DNA of 64,000 bases, from positions 124,001 through 188,000 of the forward strand of contig CACGWC010000002.1 of the NCBI GenBank assembly GCA_902576785.1, read 5' to 3'. The stretch is from an uncultured Pelagibacteraceae bacterium (GTDB lineage Bacteria; Pseudomonadota; Alphaproteobacteria; Pelagibacterales; Pelagibacteraceae). The translations under genes and the position numbers were made by a program. Below the pieces are notes generated by a model that did no database searches, was not told the DNA's origin, and was given only the letters and a program-made list of their open reading frames with translations. Shown one piece after another: positions 47,630 through 56,702 of this stretch. Position 1 is the stretch's first letter; every line of letters starts with the position of its first letter.

Positions 47630-49117
47630 TTAGTCAACTTTAACTTTATGCCACTGTATAGAAAAATGATCTACGGCATCAAGGTTTTTCACCTTTGATG
47701 ATGTAACTACAAGTCTAGATACGTGGTATGGGATCATTGTTCCACTTTGTTCCCATAAAGTCATTTGAGCATTTTGATATGCTTTTTTTCTTTTATTGAA
47801 ATCCAACTCACTTCTAGCATCAGCTAAATTTTTATCAAAGTCAGCATTTTTGAAGTAAGACTCATTCCATTTAGCTCCACTATGATAAGCTTCGTGCAAG
47901 ATTGTGTCTGCTGGTCTTTGGTTCCAACGTGTCATTGAAACTGGTTTTTTCATCCATACTTCATTCCAGTAACCTTTAGATGGTACCATTTCAATGTTGA
48001 CTTTAATTCCAGCTTTTGCAACTTGCTGCTGAACGACTTCTGCAATCGTAGGCCAAGTTGGTTCTAAAGTTGCTGGATAAACAGTCAATTCAATTCCATT
48101 TGGAAATCCTGCTTCTCTTAGTAAATTTTTTGCTTTACTAATATTTTGAGGACAATCCATTTGTAAACGATATTGATCAGAAGGCATTACAGGTGTATCA
48201 CAAGATACAGTTGCCGCACCACCCATAACCAAATCTACAAGTTCTTGTCTATCAACCGCTAACCTAAAAGCTTTTCTCACTTTAGGATTATCAAATGGAG
48301 CAGTATCAGTTCTCATAACCACACCTCTCCAGTTTCCAGTTGGAATTACAGTTGTTTTAAATTTAGAATTACTGTCAAATATCTTTTTTTGATTGAAAGG
48401 AACATATCTGTTCATATCAATTTGGCCTGTTAAAAGAGCTTGAATTCTTGCTTGAGCATCTGGGATCGCAATAACATGAACTTCTGCAACTCCTGGTGCA
48501 CCTTCCCAGTAATCTGGGTTAGCTTTTAGAATTGTAGTTCCTTCTGGATCAAATTTATCAACTATAAATGGTCCAGTACCAACTCCTGTTTGTCCAATAG
48601 TGTCACCTGATCCTTCAGGTATCATTCTTAATCTGTAGTCAGTTAACAATAATGGAAAGTCAGCAAATGAAGTCGATAACTTCATTTTAACGGTATGCTG
48701 ATCGACTACTTCAATCTCTTCTACAACATTTAAACTTTTTCTAACCGGAGATCCAATATCAGGATCTTTAGCTCTCATCAAAGAATATTTAACATCTGGA
48801 GCATCAAAAGCTGACCCATCATGGAAATATATTCCTTTTCTTAAATTAAATGTCCATTCAGTTGCATCAGAATTAGCACTCCAATCTGTTGATAATGAGG
48901 GTGATGGTACACCGTTCATATCAGGCCTTACTAATCTATTTTGAGTTTTGATGACAACTTGAAATAAACGCCCTTTAGTTATGGCATCTAAGTTAGTATC
49001 TTTTCCAAATCCAAGATCATGTGATACTTTAAATACTCCACTTGATGCATTGGCAATAGAAAAAGATAATATCAGAGACATAAAAGTCACTGAAAAAACT
49101 TTAAGTATGTATTTCAT
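47630..49117 (-). CDS. Peptide-type extracellular substrate-binding protein (family 5)
   Basis: Signal peptide; LSTDWSANSDATEWTFNLRKGIYFHDGSAFDAPDVKYSLMRAKDP. Confidence 0.92.
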   Translation of the reverse strand: MKYILKVFSVTFMSLILSFSIANASSGVFKVSHDLGFGKDTNLDAITKGRLFQVVIKTQNRLVRPDMNGVPSPSLSTDWSANSDATEWTFNLRKGIYFHDGSAFDAPDVKYSLMRAKDPDIGSPVRKSLNVVEEIEVVDQHTVKMKLSTSFADFPLLLTDYRLRMIPEGSGDTIGQTGVGTGPFIVDKFDPEGTTILKANPDYWEGAPGVAEVHVIAIPDAQARIQALLTGQIDMNRYVPFNQKKIFDSNSKFKTTVIPTGNWRGVVMRTDTAPFDNPKVRKAFRLAVDRQELVDLVMGGAATVSCDTPVMPSDQYRLQMDCPQNISKAKNLLREAGFPNGIELTVYPATLEPTWPTIAEVVQQQVAKAGIKVNIEMVPSKGYWNEVWMKKPVSMTRWNQRPADTILHEAYHSGAKWNESYFKNADFDKNLADARSELDFNKRKKAYQNAQMTLWEQSGTMIPYHVSRLVVTSSKVKNLDAVDHFSIQWHKVKVD

Positions 49118-49258
49118 AAGTTCCCTCTTTTTCTTTAGTTGTTTAAATAACTAAAAAGATAACAATTCCAGAACTAGATAACAACATGCAAAATGTAGTG
49201 ATTCATCTACTGATTGAATAGATATTTTAATTAATATACACTTTTTCTAGATTTATAA

Positions 49259-50482
49259 ATGCAAAACGAATTAAACAAAGTCAGATTTTCAGTAAAACCT
49301 TTAAAATCCAATGATAATAAAGTTGTTGAACTTGCAAGAACTGTGGGAATACATCCTCTAGCGTATCAAGAACTTCCTTACGATCCAGAGTATTCTTTTT
49401 ATGCAGGAAGATTAAATCCAGAAGTACTTTCACATGCAACCGCTGATGAAATGTATTGGAAGGTAAGACAAGAGGTAATTTTTCGTCATACTGGTGAACA
49501 TCCATATGAAATATCTGGTCCTGATGCAGAAAAACTATTACAAAAAATATTTACAAGAGATATCTCAAAAGTAAAAGTAGGAAGGTGCTCTTACCAATTC
49601 GCTTGTTACAACGATGGAGGTATGCTTACAGATGGAGTTTTACTAAAACTTGAAGAAAATAAATTCTGGTTTGTTCAAGCTGATGGTGATCTTTTTTCAT
49701 GGTATAAGGCGCACACTGATAATCTTAATGTAAAAATATCTGACCCAGACGTTTGGGTAAGTCAAATTCAAGGACCTAAATCTATGGATCTTTTAAAAGT
49801 TTTAAGTAAAGAGACTTTTCCTGAGAATTGGAAATATTTTGATTGGAAAGAAATAACTATACTAAATGAAAAGGTAATCATAAGTAGATCGGGTTTCAGT
49901 AATGAACTTGGTTGGGAAATTTATTTTAGAAAAAATAATAATACTGAAAAAGTTGGGGATTACATTCTTGAGGAAGGAAAAAAAATGGGAATGATACTCA
50001 CGGGTACACCTGGTTTCAGATGTAAAAGAATAGAATCTGGATTATTATCAGCTGGGCAAGACTTTAATCATGAAACAAATCCATATGATGTTGGGTTAGG
50101 CAAGTATGTAGATTTAAAAAAAAATTATTTTATTGGAAAATCATCATTGATGACTGCTGATAAAGAAAAAAGATGTTGGGGAATACGAGTAGAAAATGGA
50201 ACAGGTTTAAAAGGAACTTATATAAAATTTAATAATGAAATAATTGGAAAAATTACATCAAGCACTTGGTCACCTTTTCAAAAATGTGGTGTTGGAATTG
50301 TTTTAATGAATTCTACAAAATATAAACCAGGGTTAATAGTGGATGTTAATTGCAATGATAATAAAATTCATAAAGGCGAAATATGCACCTTACCAATGTA
50401 TGACTTTAAAAATGAAATTGTAAGAGGTTTAAAAATTGATATTCCAACAGGTCCTTCTCCGTGGTCAGGAATAAAAAAATAA
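49259..50482 (+). CDS. GcvT/DmdA-like THF-dependent aminomethyl/methyltransferase family protein
   Basis: GEHPYEISGPDAEKLLQKIFTRDISKVKVGRCSYQFACYNDGGMLTDGVLLKL; SRSGFSNELGWEIYF; CKRIESGLLSAGQDFNHETNPYDVGL. Confidence 0.85.
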   Translation: MQNELNKVRFSVKPLKSNDNKVVELARTVGIHPLAYQELPYDPEYSFYAGRLNPEVLSHATADEMYWKVRQEVIFRHTGEHPYEISGPDAEKLLQKIFTRDISKVKVGRCSYQFACYNDGGMLTDGVLLKLEENKFWFVQADGDLFSWYKAHTDNLNVKISDPDVWVSQIQGPKSMDLLKVLSKETFPENWKYFDWKEITILNEKVIISRSGFSNELGWEIYFRKNNNTEKVGDYILEEGKKMGMILTGTPGFRCKRIESGLLSAGQDFNHETNPYDVGLGKYVDLKKNYFIGKSSLMTADKEKRCWGIRVENGTGLKGTYIKFNNEIIGKITSSTWSPFQKCGVGIVLMNSTKYKPGLIVDVNCNDNKIHKGEICTLPMYDFKNEIVRGLKIDIPTGPSPWSGIKK

Positions 50483-51156
50483 TAATAGCAATTGGTGGTG
50501 GTGGATTTACACATTCGTCTGACGAAGACTTGGATGAATATGTAATAAATCAAGTTAATAAATCAAAAATAAATATTGGTTTTTTACCTACCGCTAGCAA
50601 TGATAATCAAGAAAAGACCGATCTTTTTTATAAAAGATTTAAATCGCATAAATTTAAATTATCTCATTTTAATCTATGTTCAAGTGTGGAAGGTTTTAAT
50701 GAATGGCTGATGAACAAAGATATAATTTATGTAGGAGGTGGTAATACCTATAACATGATTAATATTTGGAAAAGACATAATCTTATCAAAGTATTTAAAG
50801 ATGCATATGAAAAGGGAATAATTCTGAGTGGAATAAGCGCAGGAGCCGTCTGTTGGTTTGATTGGATATTATCAGACTCGGTCGATAAAGAGCTAAGTCC
50901 ATTAAAAGGAATAAATTTTTTAGATGGAAGTTGCACACCTCATTCTTCAGATAATAATCGACTTCGACAATTTATTTCAGAAATTAAAGACGGAAATTTG
51001 CCAGATGGAATAGCCATTGATGATGGTGTAGCTGTGCTTTTTATTGACGGAGTTCCTTCAGAGGTTTATTCTTCAAGAATTAATCATGACGCTTATTATG
51101 TGACTAGACATGATAAGATAAGTTTAAAAACATATATAAAAAATTTAAATGGATAA
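50461..51156 (+). CDS. Peptidase E-like (S51) serine hydrolase
   Basis: IIYVGGGNTYNMINIWKRHNL; GIILSGISAGAVCWFD nucleophile Ser. Confidence 0.8.
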   Translation: MVRNKKIIIAIGGGGFTHSSDEDLDEYVINQVNKSKINIGFLPTASNDNQEKTDLFYKRFKSHKFKLSHFNLCSSVEGFNEWLMNKDIIYVGGGNTYNMINIWKRHNLIKVFKDAYEKGIILSGISAGAVCWFDWILSDSVDKELSPLKGINFLDGSCTPHSSDNNRLRQFISEIKDGNLPDGIAIDDGVAVLFIDGVPSEVYSSRINHDAYYVTRHDKISLKTYIKNLNG

Positions 51157-52309
51157 CATTAAAGCCAGTAATAAAATTTTTAGCATTGAAGACGCAAAAA
51201 AACTATCAAAGAAAAGATTGCCAAAGATAGTTTATGATTTTATTGATGGCGCATCTGGAGATGAAAAGTTATCAGAAATTAATAGTTTTGCTTTAGATCA
51301 AATACGTCTTGAGCCAAGAGTTCTAAGAAATGTAGAGGAAAGAAAACTAAAAAAAAATATTCTTGGATTTAACTATGACTATCCATTTGGTTTTGCCCCA
51401 ATGGGTATGACAAATCTTTCATGGCCGGGAGCAGACTCAATGCTGGCAAAAGAGAGTGCAAGAAATAATATACCAACTTGTGTATCGATGGCTTCCACAA
51501 CTACCTTAGAAAAAATGTATGAACTTTCAGAAGGTCATTCGTGGCTTCAACTTTATATTTTTCAGGATGAAGCTTTTGTCATGGAATTGCTCGATAGAGC
51601 AGAAAAAACTGGTTATGAAGTTGCTATACTTACTGTTGATGTTCCGGTTTTATCTAGGAGAACTAGGGATGATAAAAATGGATTCTCATATCCATTTAAA
51701 ATTGGACCTAAACAATTTTTTGATTTTGCAACTCATCCTGTTTGGTCAATATCTACATTGCTTAATGGAATACCAAAGCCAATGAATTACGAGACTTCAA
51801 AAAGTGGAAAAGGTATTTTTAAAAGAAAAGAAAGTAGAGGAAAAACAGATTGGGAAACTCTAAAAAGAGTAAGAAATAAATGGAAAGGCAAATTAATTGT
51901 AAAAGGTGTTATGTCATCAGATGATGCAGTTAAAATTAAAGAAATGGGCGCTGATGCTATCCAAGTTTCAAATCATGGAGGTAGACAATTAGATAGTGCC
52001 TCAGCAGCAATAAACATTTTACCTTTTATTAGAGAGGCAGTAGGAAATAATTTTCCGATTATTTTTGATAGTGGGATAAGAAGTGGTAGCGATATTGTTA
52101 GATCATTAGCTTTAGGAGCAGATTTTTCAATGATTGGAAGGCCTGTAATGTATGCCATGGGCGCTGATGGTGCTAGCGGGCTAAGAAGAATTGTAGACAT
52201 AATCAAAGAAGAAGCCAGCACAACACTAGGTTTGGTTGGATTAAATGATATTAATGAAGTTTCTTCTGATATAATCGAACAAAAACTTTTTATGAATACA
52301 ACTTACTAA
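51149..52309 (+). CDS. FMN-dependent alpha-hydroxy-acid dehydrogenase (LldD/glycolate oxidase family)
   Basis: PKIVYDFIDGASGDE; IQVSNHGGRQLDSASAAI; IIFDSGIRSGSDIVRSLALGADFSMIGRP. Confidence 0.9.
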   Translation: MDNIKASNKIFSIEDAKKLSKKRLPKIVYDFIDGASGDEKLSEINSFALDQIRLEPRVLRNVEERKLKKNILGFNYDYPFGFAPMGMTNLSWPGADSMLAKESARNNIPTCVSMASTTTLEKMYELSEGHSWLQLYIFQDEAFVMELLDRAEKTGYEVAILTVDVPVLSRRTRDDKNGFSYPFKIGPKQFFDFATHPVWSISTLLNGIPKPMNYETSKSGKGIFKRKESRGKTDWETLKRVRNKWKGKLIVKGVMSSDDAVKIKEMGADAIQVSNHGGRQLDSASAAINILPFIREAVGNNFPIIFDSGIRSGSDIVRSLALGADFSMIGRPVMYAMGADGASGLRRIVDIIKEEASTTLGLVGLNDINEVSSDIIEQKLFMNTTY

Positions 52310-52310
52310 T

Positions 52311-54050
52311 ATGGAAAAAAAAATAAGAGGCGGAGCATTAATTGCAAGAGCATTAAAAGATAAAGGTATTAATAAAGTTTTTACTCTATCTGGTGGGTTT
52401 TGTAATCCTGCTATTGAAGGTTTCATGGAATGTCAAATTGATGTGGTTAATTGTCCTCATGAACAAATAGCTGGACACTTAGCAGATGGACACACAAGAA
52501 TTACAAGAAAACCATCTGTATGTTTAGTTGGACCAGAAGGTTTTGCAAATGCAGTGCCATCCATGATGGAAGCATGGGGAGAAAGAACACCGATAATTTA
52601 TATAACTGGATCAAGTAGTTTAAAAAGACAAGGCTCAGGTGGTTTTAAAGAAATTGATGATGTTTCAATAGCTGCTCCTCTTACAAAATATAGCGCAAGC
52701 ATTACAGATGGAACAAGAATTAGAGAATTTGTTGATAAAGCTTACAGAATTGCGACGAATGGATATCCTGGAGCTGTTCATCTAAGTTTACCAGTGGATA
52801 TAATGTTTTCTTCATTTGAAGAAAATGCTGGACTTGAAGAAAGACCATTTTCACATAAAGCAAAGCCAGTTGCTAAAGCATGGCCAGATCCAAATGCTCT
52901 ATCAAAAATACTTGAGCTAGCATGTAATGCAAAAAAACCTGTCATAATTGGAGGACATGGTGTTTGGTGGTCAAACTCAGAAAAAAATTTAGAGACTGCG
53001 GGTGAAAGTTTAAATATTCCAGTTTTTAATGTGCCATACCATCAAAAACTTTTGGGGGAAGAGGCAAATGCATATATGGGTTTAGCAGATATTCACCAAT
53101 ATCCACCCTCAGAATTTGCATTGCATAATTCAGACTTAGTTTTAATGATTGGTGCAAGGTTAGATAACCAAATGAATTTTGGTAACCCTCCTTTCATTCC
53201 AAAAACAACAACGTTAGTTTGTATTAACGGTTCCCATGAAGAAATTGAGTTTAATAGAGCGGCTGATCATAACCTTTTATGTGATCCAGGAGTATTTTTG
53301 GATACTCTATGTAATTTAAAGAAAAATAATAAATGGAATTTAGAAAATAGTTGGTTTCAAGATAATAAAAATAAAAAAAAAGATTGGGTGGATAAATCTT
53401 TAAATGAATTAAAGATTGAAGCAGATAAAGCAAAAAAAAATGGAGGAAAAATTCATCCGCTACAATTAGCGTTAGACGTTCAAGACGCAATGGATGAGAA
53501 AGATTGGCTTGTAATTGATGGAGGAAATACTCATTTCTGGTCGGAGATCGCTATAAATTTAGCAGGAGCTCGAGGAAAAAAATTGGGTGGAATTTTACAT
53601 CCAGGCACATTTAGTATGCTGGGTGTTGGTGTATCATTTGCATTATCTGCAAAAAATAATAATCCTAAATCGAATGTAATTTTAATTAGTGGAGATGGTG
53701 CCTTTTTATCTGGTGGCATGTCTATAGAAACTGCATTTTTTGAAAAGAAACCAATAGTTGTTGTTATTGACAATAATGGTGGCTTAGCATCAATTGGTCA
53801 ACAACAAGAAAGACTATTTGAAAGCGGAAAAAGAGTTGCAACAGACTTTAGAGATATACCTTTCCACAGTATATTTGAAGGTTTTGGGGGTCATGGAGAA
53901 TTAGTAACGAAAAGAGAAGAATTGGGTCCAGCACTAAAAAGAGCTATTGCAAGCGGTAAAACTGCTTGTGTAAATGTAAAAGCTAAACCAGTATTAAGTC
54001 CAATTGTTGCTGCTGTGGCCAGCAAGAGAGAGAAATCTTCAATAGAGTAA
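52311..54050 (+). CDS. Thiamine diphosphate-dependent enzyme, acetolactate synthase-like
   Basis: NCPHEQIAGHLADGHTRIT; SGDGAFLSGGMSIETAFFEKKPIVVVIDNN ThDP motif. Confidence 0.88.
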   Translation: MEKKIRGGALIARALKDKGINKVFTLSGGFCNPAIEGFMECQIDVVNCPHEQIAGHLADGHTRITRKPSVCLVGPEGFANAVPSMMEAWGERTPIIYITGSSSLKRQGSGGFKEIDDVSIAAPLTKYSASITDGTRIREFVDKAYRIATNGYPGAVHLSLPVDIMFSSFEENAGLEERPFSHKAKPVAKAWPDPNALSKILELACNAKKPVIIGGHGVWWSNSEKNLETAGESLNIPVFNVPYHQKLLGEEANAYMGLADIHQYPPSEFALHNSDLVLMIGARLDNQMNFGNPPFIPKTTTLVCINGSHEEIEFNRAADHNLLCDPGVFLDTLCNLKKNNKWNLENSWFQDNKNKKKDWVDKSLNELKIEADKAKKNGGKIHPLQLALDVQDAMDEKDWLVIDGGNTHFWSEIAINLAGARGKKLGGILHPGTFSMLGVGVSFALSAKNNNPKSNVILISGDGAFLSGGMSIETAFFEKKPIVVVIDNNGGLASIGQQQERLFESGKRVATDFRDIPFHSIFEGFGGHGELVTKREELGPALKRAIASGKTACVNVKAKPVLSPIVAAVASKREKSSIE

Positions 54051-54051
54051 A

Positions 54052-54387
54052 ATGGCAAAATTTAGCTCACATTTATTGAATGGTTCTGATGGAACTCATG
54101 CAAGTAACGTCAAAGTAAAGATTTATCAAATACAATCCTCAAAATTAAAAAAGCTTTTTTTGAATACAAAGACTGATGGAAATGGTAGGATTAATCAGCA
54201 TTTCAATCTTAGCAAAAAAGATTGTAAATGCGATTATGAAATGATTTGTGATATTAAAAGATACTTTAAAAAGAAAAAAATTGTGGGTGAAATAGTCGTA
54301 AAATTTAAAATGACTGATAATAAAAAAAATTATCACTTGCCAATAATAATTTCTCCTAACAGCTATACAGTTTGGTGGTCAAAATAA
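54052..54387 (+). CDS. Transthyretin/5-hydroxyisourate hydrolase-like small protein, divergent
   Basis: FSSHLLNGSDGTHASNVKVKIYQI…TDGNGRINQHF…NYHLPIIISPNSYTVWWSK matches TTR/HIUase fold landmarks from memory; canonical C-terminal YRGS replaced by WWSK. Confidence 0.68.
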   Translation: MAKFSSHLLNGSDGTHASNVKVKIYQIQSSKLKKLFLNTKTDGNGRINQHFNLSKKDCKCDYEMICDIKRYFKKKKIVGEIVVKFKMTDNKKNYHLPIIISPNSYTVWWSK

Positions 54388-54390
54388 TAT

Positions 54391-55554
54391 ATGGCTTCGT
54401 TGATACAAAGCAAAATTAGCACAAAACTAAATATGTCTAGGAGAATAAGAAGAACTCCTTACACCAAGAGAGTTGAAGAATGTGGTGTAACTGATTTTAC
54501 TGTTGTAAATCATATGCTCTTACCAAAAAGATTTCAGAAATCTGTTGAGGATGATTATTGGCATTTAAATGAGCATGTTCAGCTATGGGATGTTTCTTGT
54601 CAAAGACAAGTTCAGATATCAGGTCCAGACGCTAGTTTATTAGTACAAAAAATGACACCAAGATCTTTAAAAAATATGGAGACTGGAAAATGTTTTTATA
54701 TTCCTATGATAGATGAAAATGCTGGAATGATAAATGATCCAGTGTTGTTAAAGTTAGATGATGATATGTTTTGGATTTCAATAGCAGATTCTGATGTATT
54801 GCTTTGGGCAAAAGGTATTGCAGTTGGTTTAAATCTAAATGTGAGCATAACAGAACCAGATGTATATCCTCTTGCAGTACAAGGTCCAAAGTCTGAAGAT
54901 TTGATGGCATCGATATTCGGAGAAGATATTAGAAAATTAAAATTTTTTAATTTTAGAATATTTGATTTTTTAGGAACTAAACAAGTTATTGCAAGATCAG
55001 GATACAGCAAACAAGATGGATTTGAGATTTATTTTAAATGCTTTGAAGATTACTTCGACAAAAATGAAATGGGAGAAAAAATTTGGGATATAATATGGAA
55101 AGCGGGGAAAGAATTTAACATTGCTCCAGGATGCCCAAATTTAATTGACAGAATAGAAGCAGGATTAATGTCATATGGAAATGATTTTACAAAAGAAAAT
55201 AATCCAATTGAATGTAACTTAGAAAAATATTGTAGTGACAAAAGTGATCATGATTTCATTGGAAAAAATGCTTTAGATAATATTAAGAAACAAGGTGTAA
55301 AACAAAAATTAAAAGGAGTATTATTTGATGGTGTAGATTGTCCTCCATGTTCAATTCCTTTTCCACTTTATTCAAAAGATAAGAAATTAATTGGTAAAAT
55401 TACTTCAGGGATTTATTCTCCAAAATTCAAAAAAAATATTGGTTTATCTATGATTTTAAATGAATTTTGCAAAACAGGATCAGAAGTTTTAGTTCACACT
55501 CCTGATAATAAATTAAGAAAAGGAATTGTGTCCTCTTTACCATTTTCAAAATAA
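54391..55554 (+). CDS. DmdA-like GcvT-family demethylase (dimethylsulfoniopropionate demethylase or close paralog)
   Basis: RRIRRTPYTKRVEECGVTDFTVVNHMLLP…LNEHVQLWDVSCQRQVQISGPDA…ISIADSDVLLWAKG…ARSGYSKQDGFEIYF…GCPNLIDRIEAGLMSYGND closely parallels SAR11 DmdA as remembered. Confidence 0.75.
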   Translation: MASLIQSKISTKLNMSRRIRRTPYTKRVEECGVTDFTVVNHMLLPKRFQKSVEDDYWHLNEHVQLWDVSCQRQVQISGPDASLLVQKMTPRSLKNMETGKCFYIPMIDENAGMINDPVLLKLDDDMFWISIADSDVLLWAKGIAVGLNLNVSITEPDVYPLAVQGPKSEDLMASIFGEDIRKLKFFNFRIFDFLGTKQVIARSGYSKQDGFEIYFKCFEDYFDKNEMGEKIWDIIWKAGKEFNIAPGCPNLIDRIEAGLMSYGNDFTKENNPIECNLEKYCSDKSDHDFIGKNALDNIKKQGVKQKLKGVLFDGVDCPPCSIPFPLYSKDKKLIGKITSGIYSPKFKKNIGLSMILNEFCKTGSEVLVHTPDNKLRKGIVSSLPFSK

Positions 55555-55577
55555 TAATTAGTAGGTATAATTCTTAT

Positions 55578-56702
55578 ATGAAAAGAGCAGTTATAGCAGG
55601 ATATTCAAGATCACCTTTTACAATGGCAAGAAAAGGTGAATTAATTGATGTTAAGCCTGTAAATATGTTTGCAGAAGTTGTTAAAAATCTTGTATCTAAA
55701 ACTAAAGTAAATCCTGCTGATATAGAAGATATTGTTGTTGGGTGTGCTTTCCAGGTTGGAGAGCAGAGTTTTAATATTGGGAAACTCACAACATTTTTAT
55801 CTGGAATGGAAATACATACGTCTGGAATGACTGTCGATAGATGGTGTGGTTCATCTATGGAAGCTATTCATGTTGCAGCAGGTAAAATAGCAATGGGCGC
55901 AGGAAAAGTTTTCGTATGTGGAGGTGTTGAAAGTATGACTAGGGTTACAACTGGCTTTGAACCAATACCTTATCCTTACACAGATAAAGAAAATCCAAAT
56001 GTCTATTTTTCAATGGGAATAACTGCTGAAAATGTTGCCAAGAGATATAAAATTTCAAGAACTGAACAACAAGAGTTTGCAATTCAAAGTCATCAAAAAG
56101 CCAATGAAGCTGAAGTTAATGGTAAATTTAAAAATGAAATCGTTGAAATCGCTGGTTGCACAAAAGATGGAAACATACGTCCAAAAAGTAATCAAGAAAC
56201 TTTAGATGGTTTAAAACTTGCATTTGATCAAGAAGGAACTGTTACTGCAGCAACATCCTCACCTCTTACCGATGGAGCAGCAGCAACATTGATATGTGAA
56301 GAAAGCTATGCAAAAGAAAATGGTTTAGAGATTTTAGCTAGAATTGTTTCAACTGGAGTTAAAGGATGTGAACCAGATGTAATGGGACTTGGACCTATAG
56401 GAGCAACCAAGAAAGCATTAGAGAGAGCAAATTTATCAATTAATGATATCGATATTGTAGAGATTAATGAAGCTTTTGCTTCTCAATCAATAGCATGCTT
56501 AAAAGATCTTGGTATCGATCAAAAAAAAGCTAATTTAGATGGTGGAGCTTTAGCACTGGGACACCCTCTAGGAGCAACAGGAGCGAGAATAACTGGCAAA
56601 GCTGCAGATTTACTTAGACGTGAAAATAAGAAATATGCTTTATCTACTCAATGCATCGGTTTAGGTATGGGTATTGCGACAGTAATCGAGTCGGTAAATT
56701 AA
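55578..56702 (+). CDS. Thiolase (acetyl-CoA acyltransferase family)
   Basis: DRWCGSSMEAIHVAAGKI; INEAFASQSIACLKDLG; GALALGHPLGATGARI; TQCIGLGMGIATV. Confidence 0.93.
   Translation: MKRAVIAGYSRSPFTMARKGELIDVKPVNMFAEVVKNLVSKTKVNPADIEDIVVGCAFQVGEQSFNIGKLTTFLSGMEIHTSGMTVDRWCGSSMEAIHVAAGKIAMGAGKVFVCGGVESMTRVTTGFEPIPYPYTDKENPNVYFSMGITAENVAKRYKISRTEQQEFAIQSHQKANEAEVNGKFKNEIVEIAGCTKDGNIRPKSNQETLDGLKLAFDQEGTVTAATSSPLTDGAAATLICEESYAKENGLEILARIVSTGVKGCEPDVMGLGPIGATKKALERANLSINDIDIVEINEAFASQSIACLKDLGIDQKKANLDGGALALGHPLGATGARITGKAADLLRRENKKYALSTQCIGLGMGIATVIESVN

Noticed and set aside
45706-55789. ORFs 45706-46008, 47051-47311, 47286-47480 (+); 49281-49505, 50368-50553, 50748-50936, 51973-52221, 52241-52426, 53251-53490, 53531-53773, 54145-54336, 54696-55010, 54704-54910, 55050-55241, 55574-55789 (-); 51519-51785 (+)
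   Set aside because: Overlap high-confidence CDS in other frames; no independent evidence.
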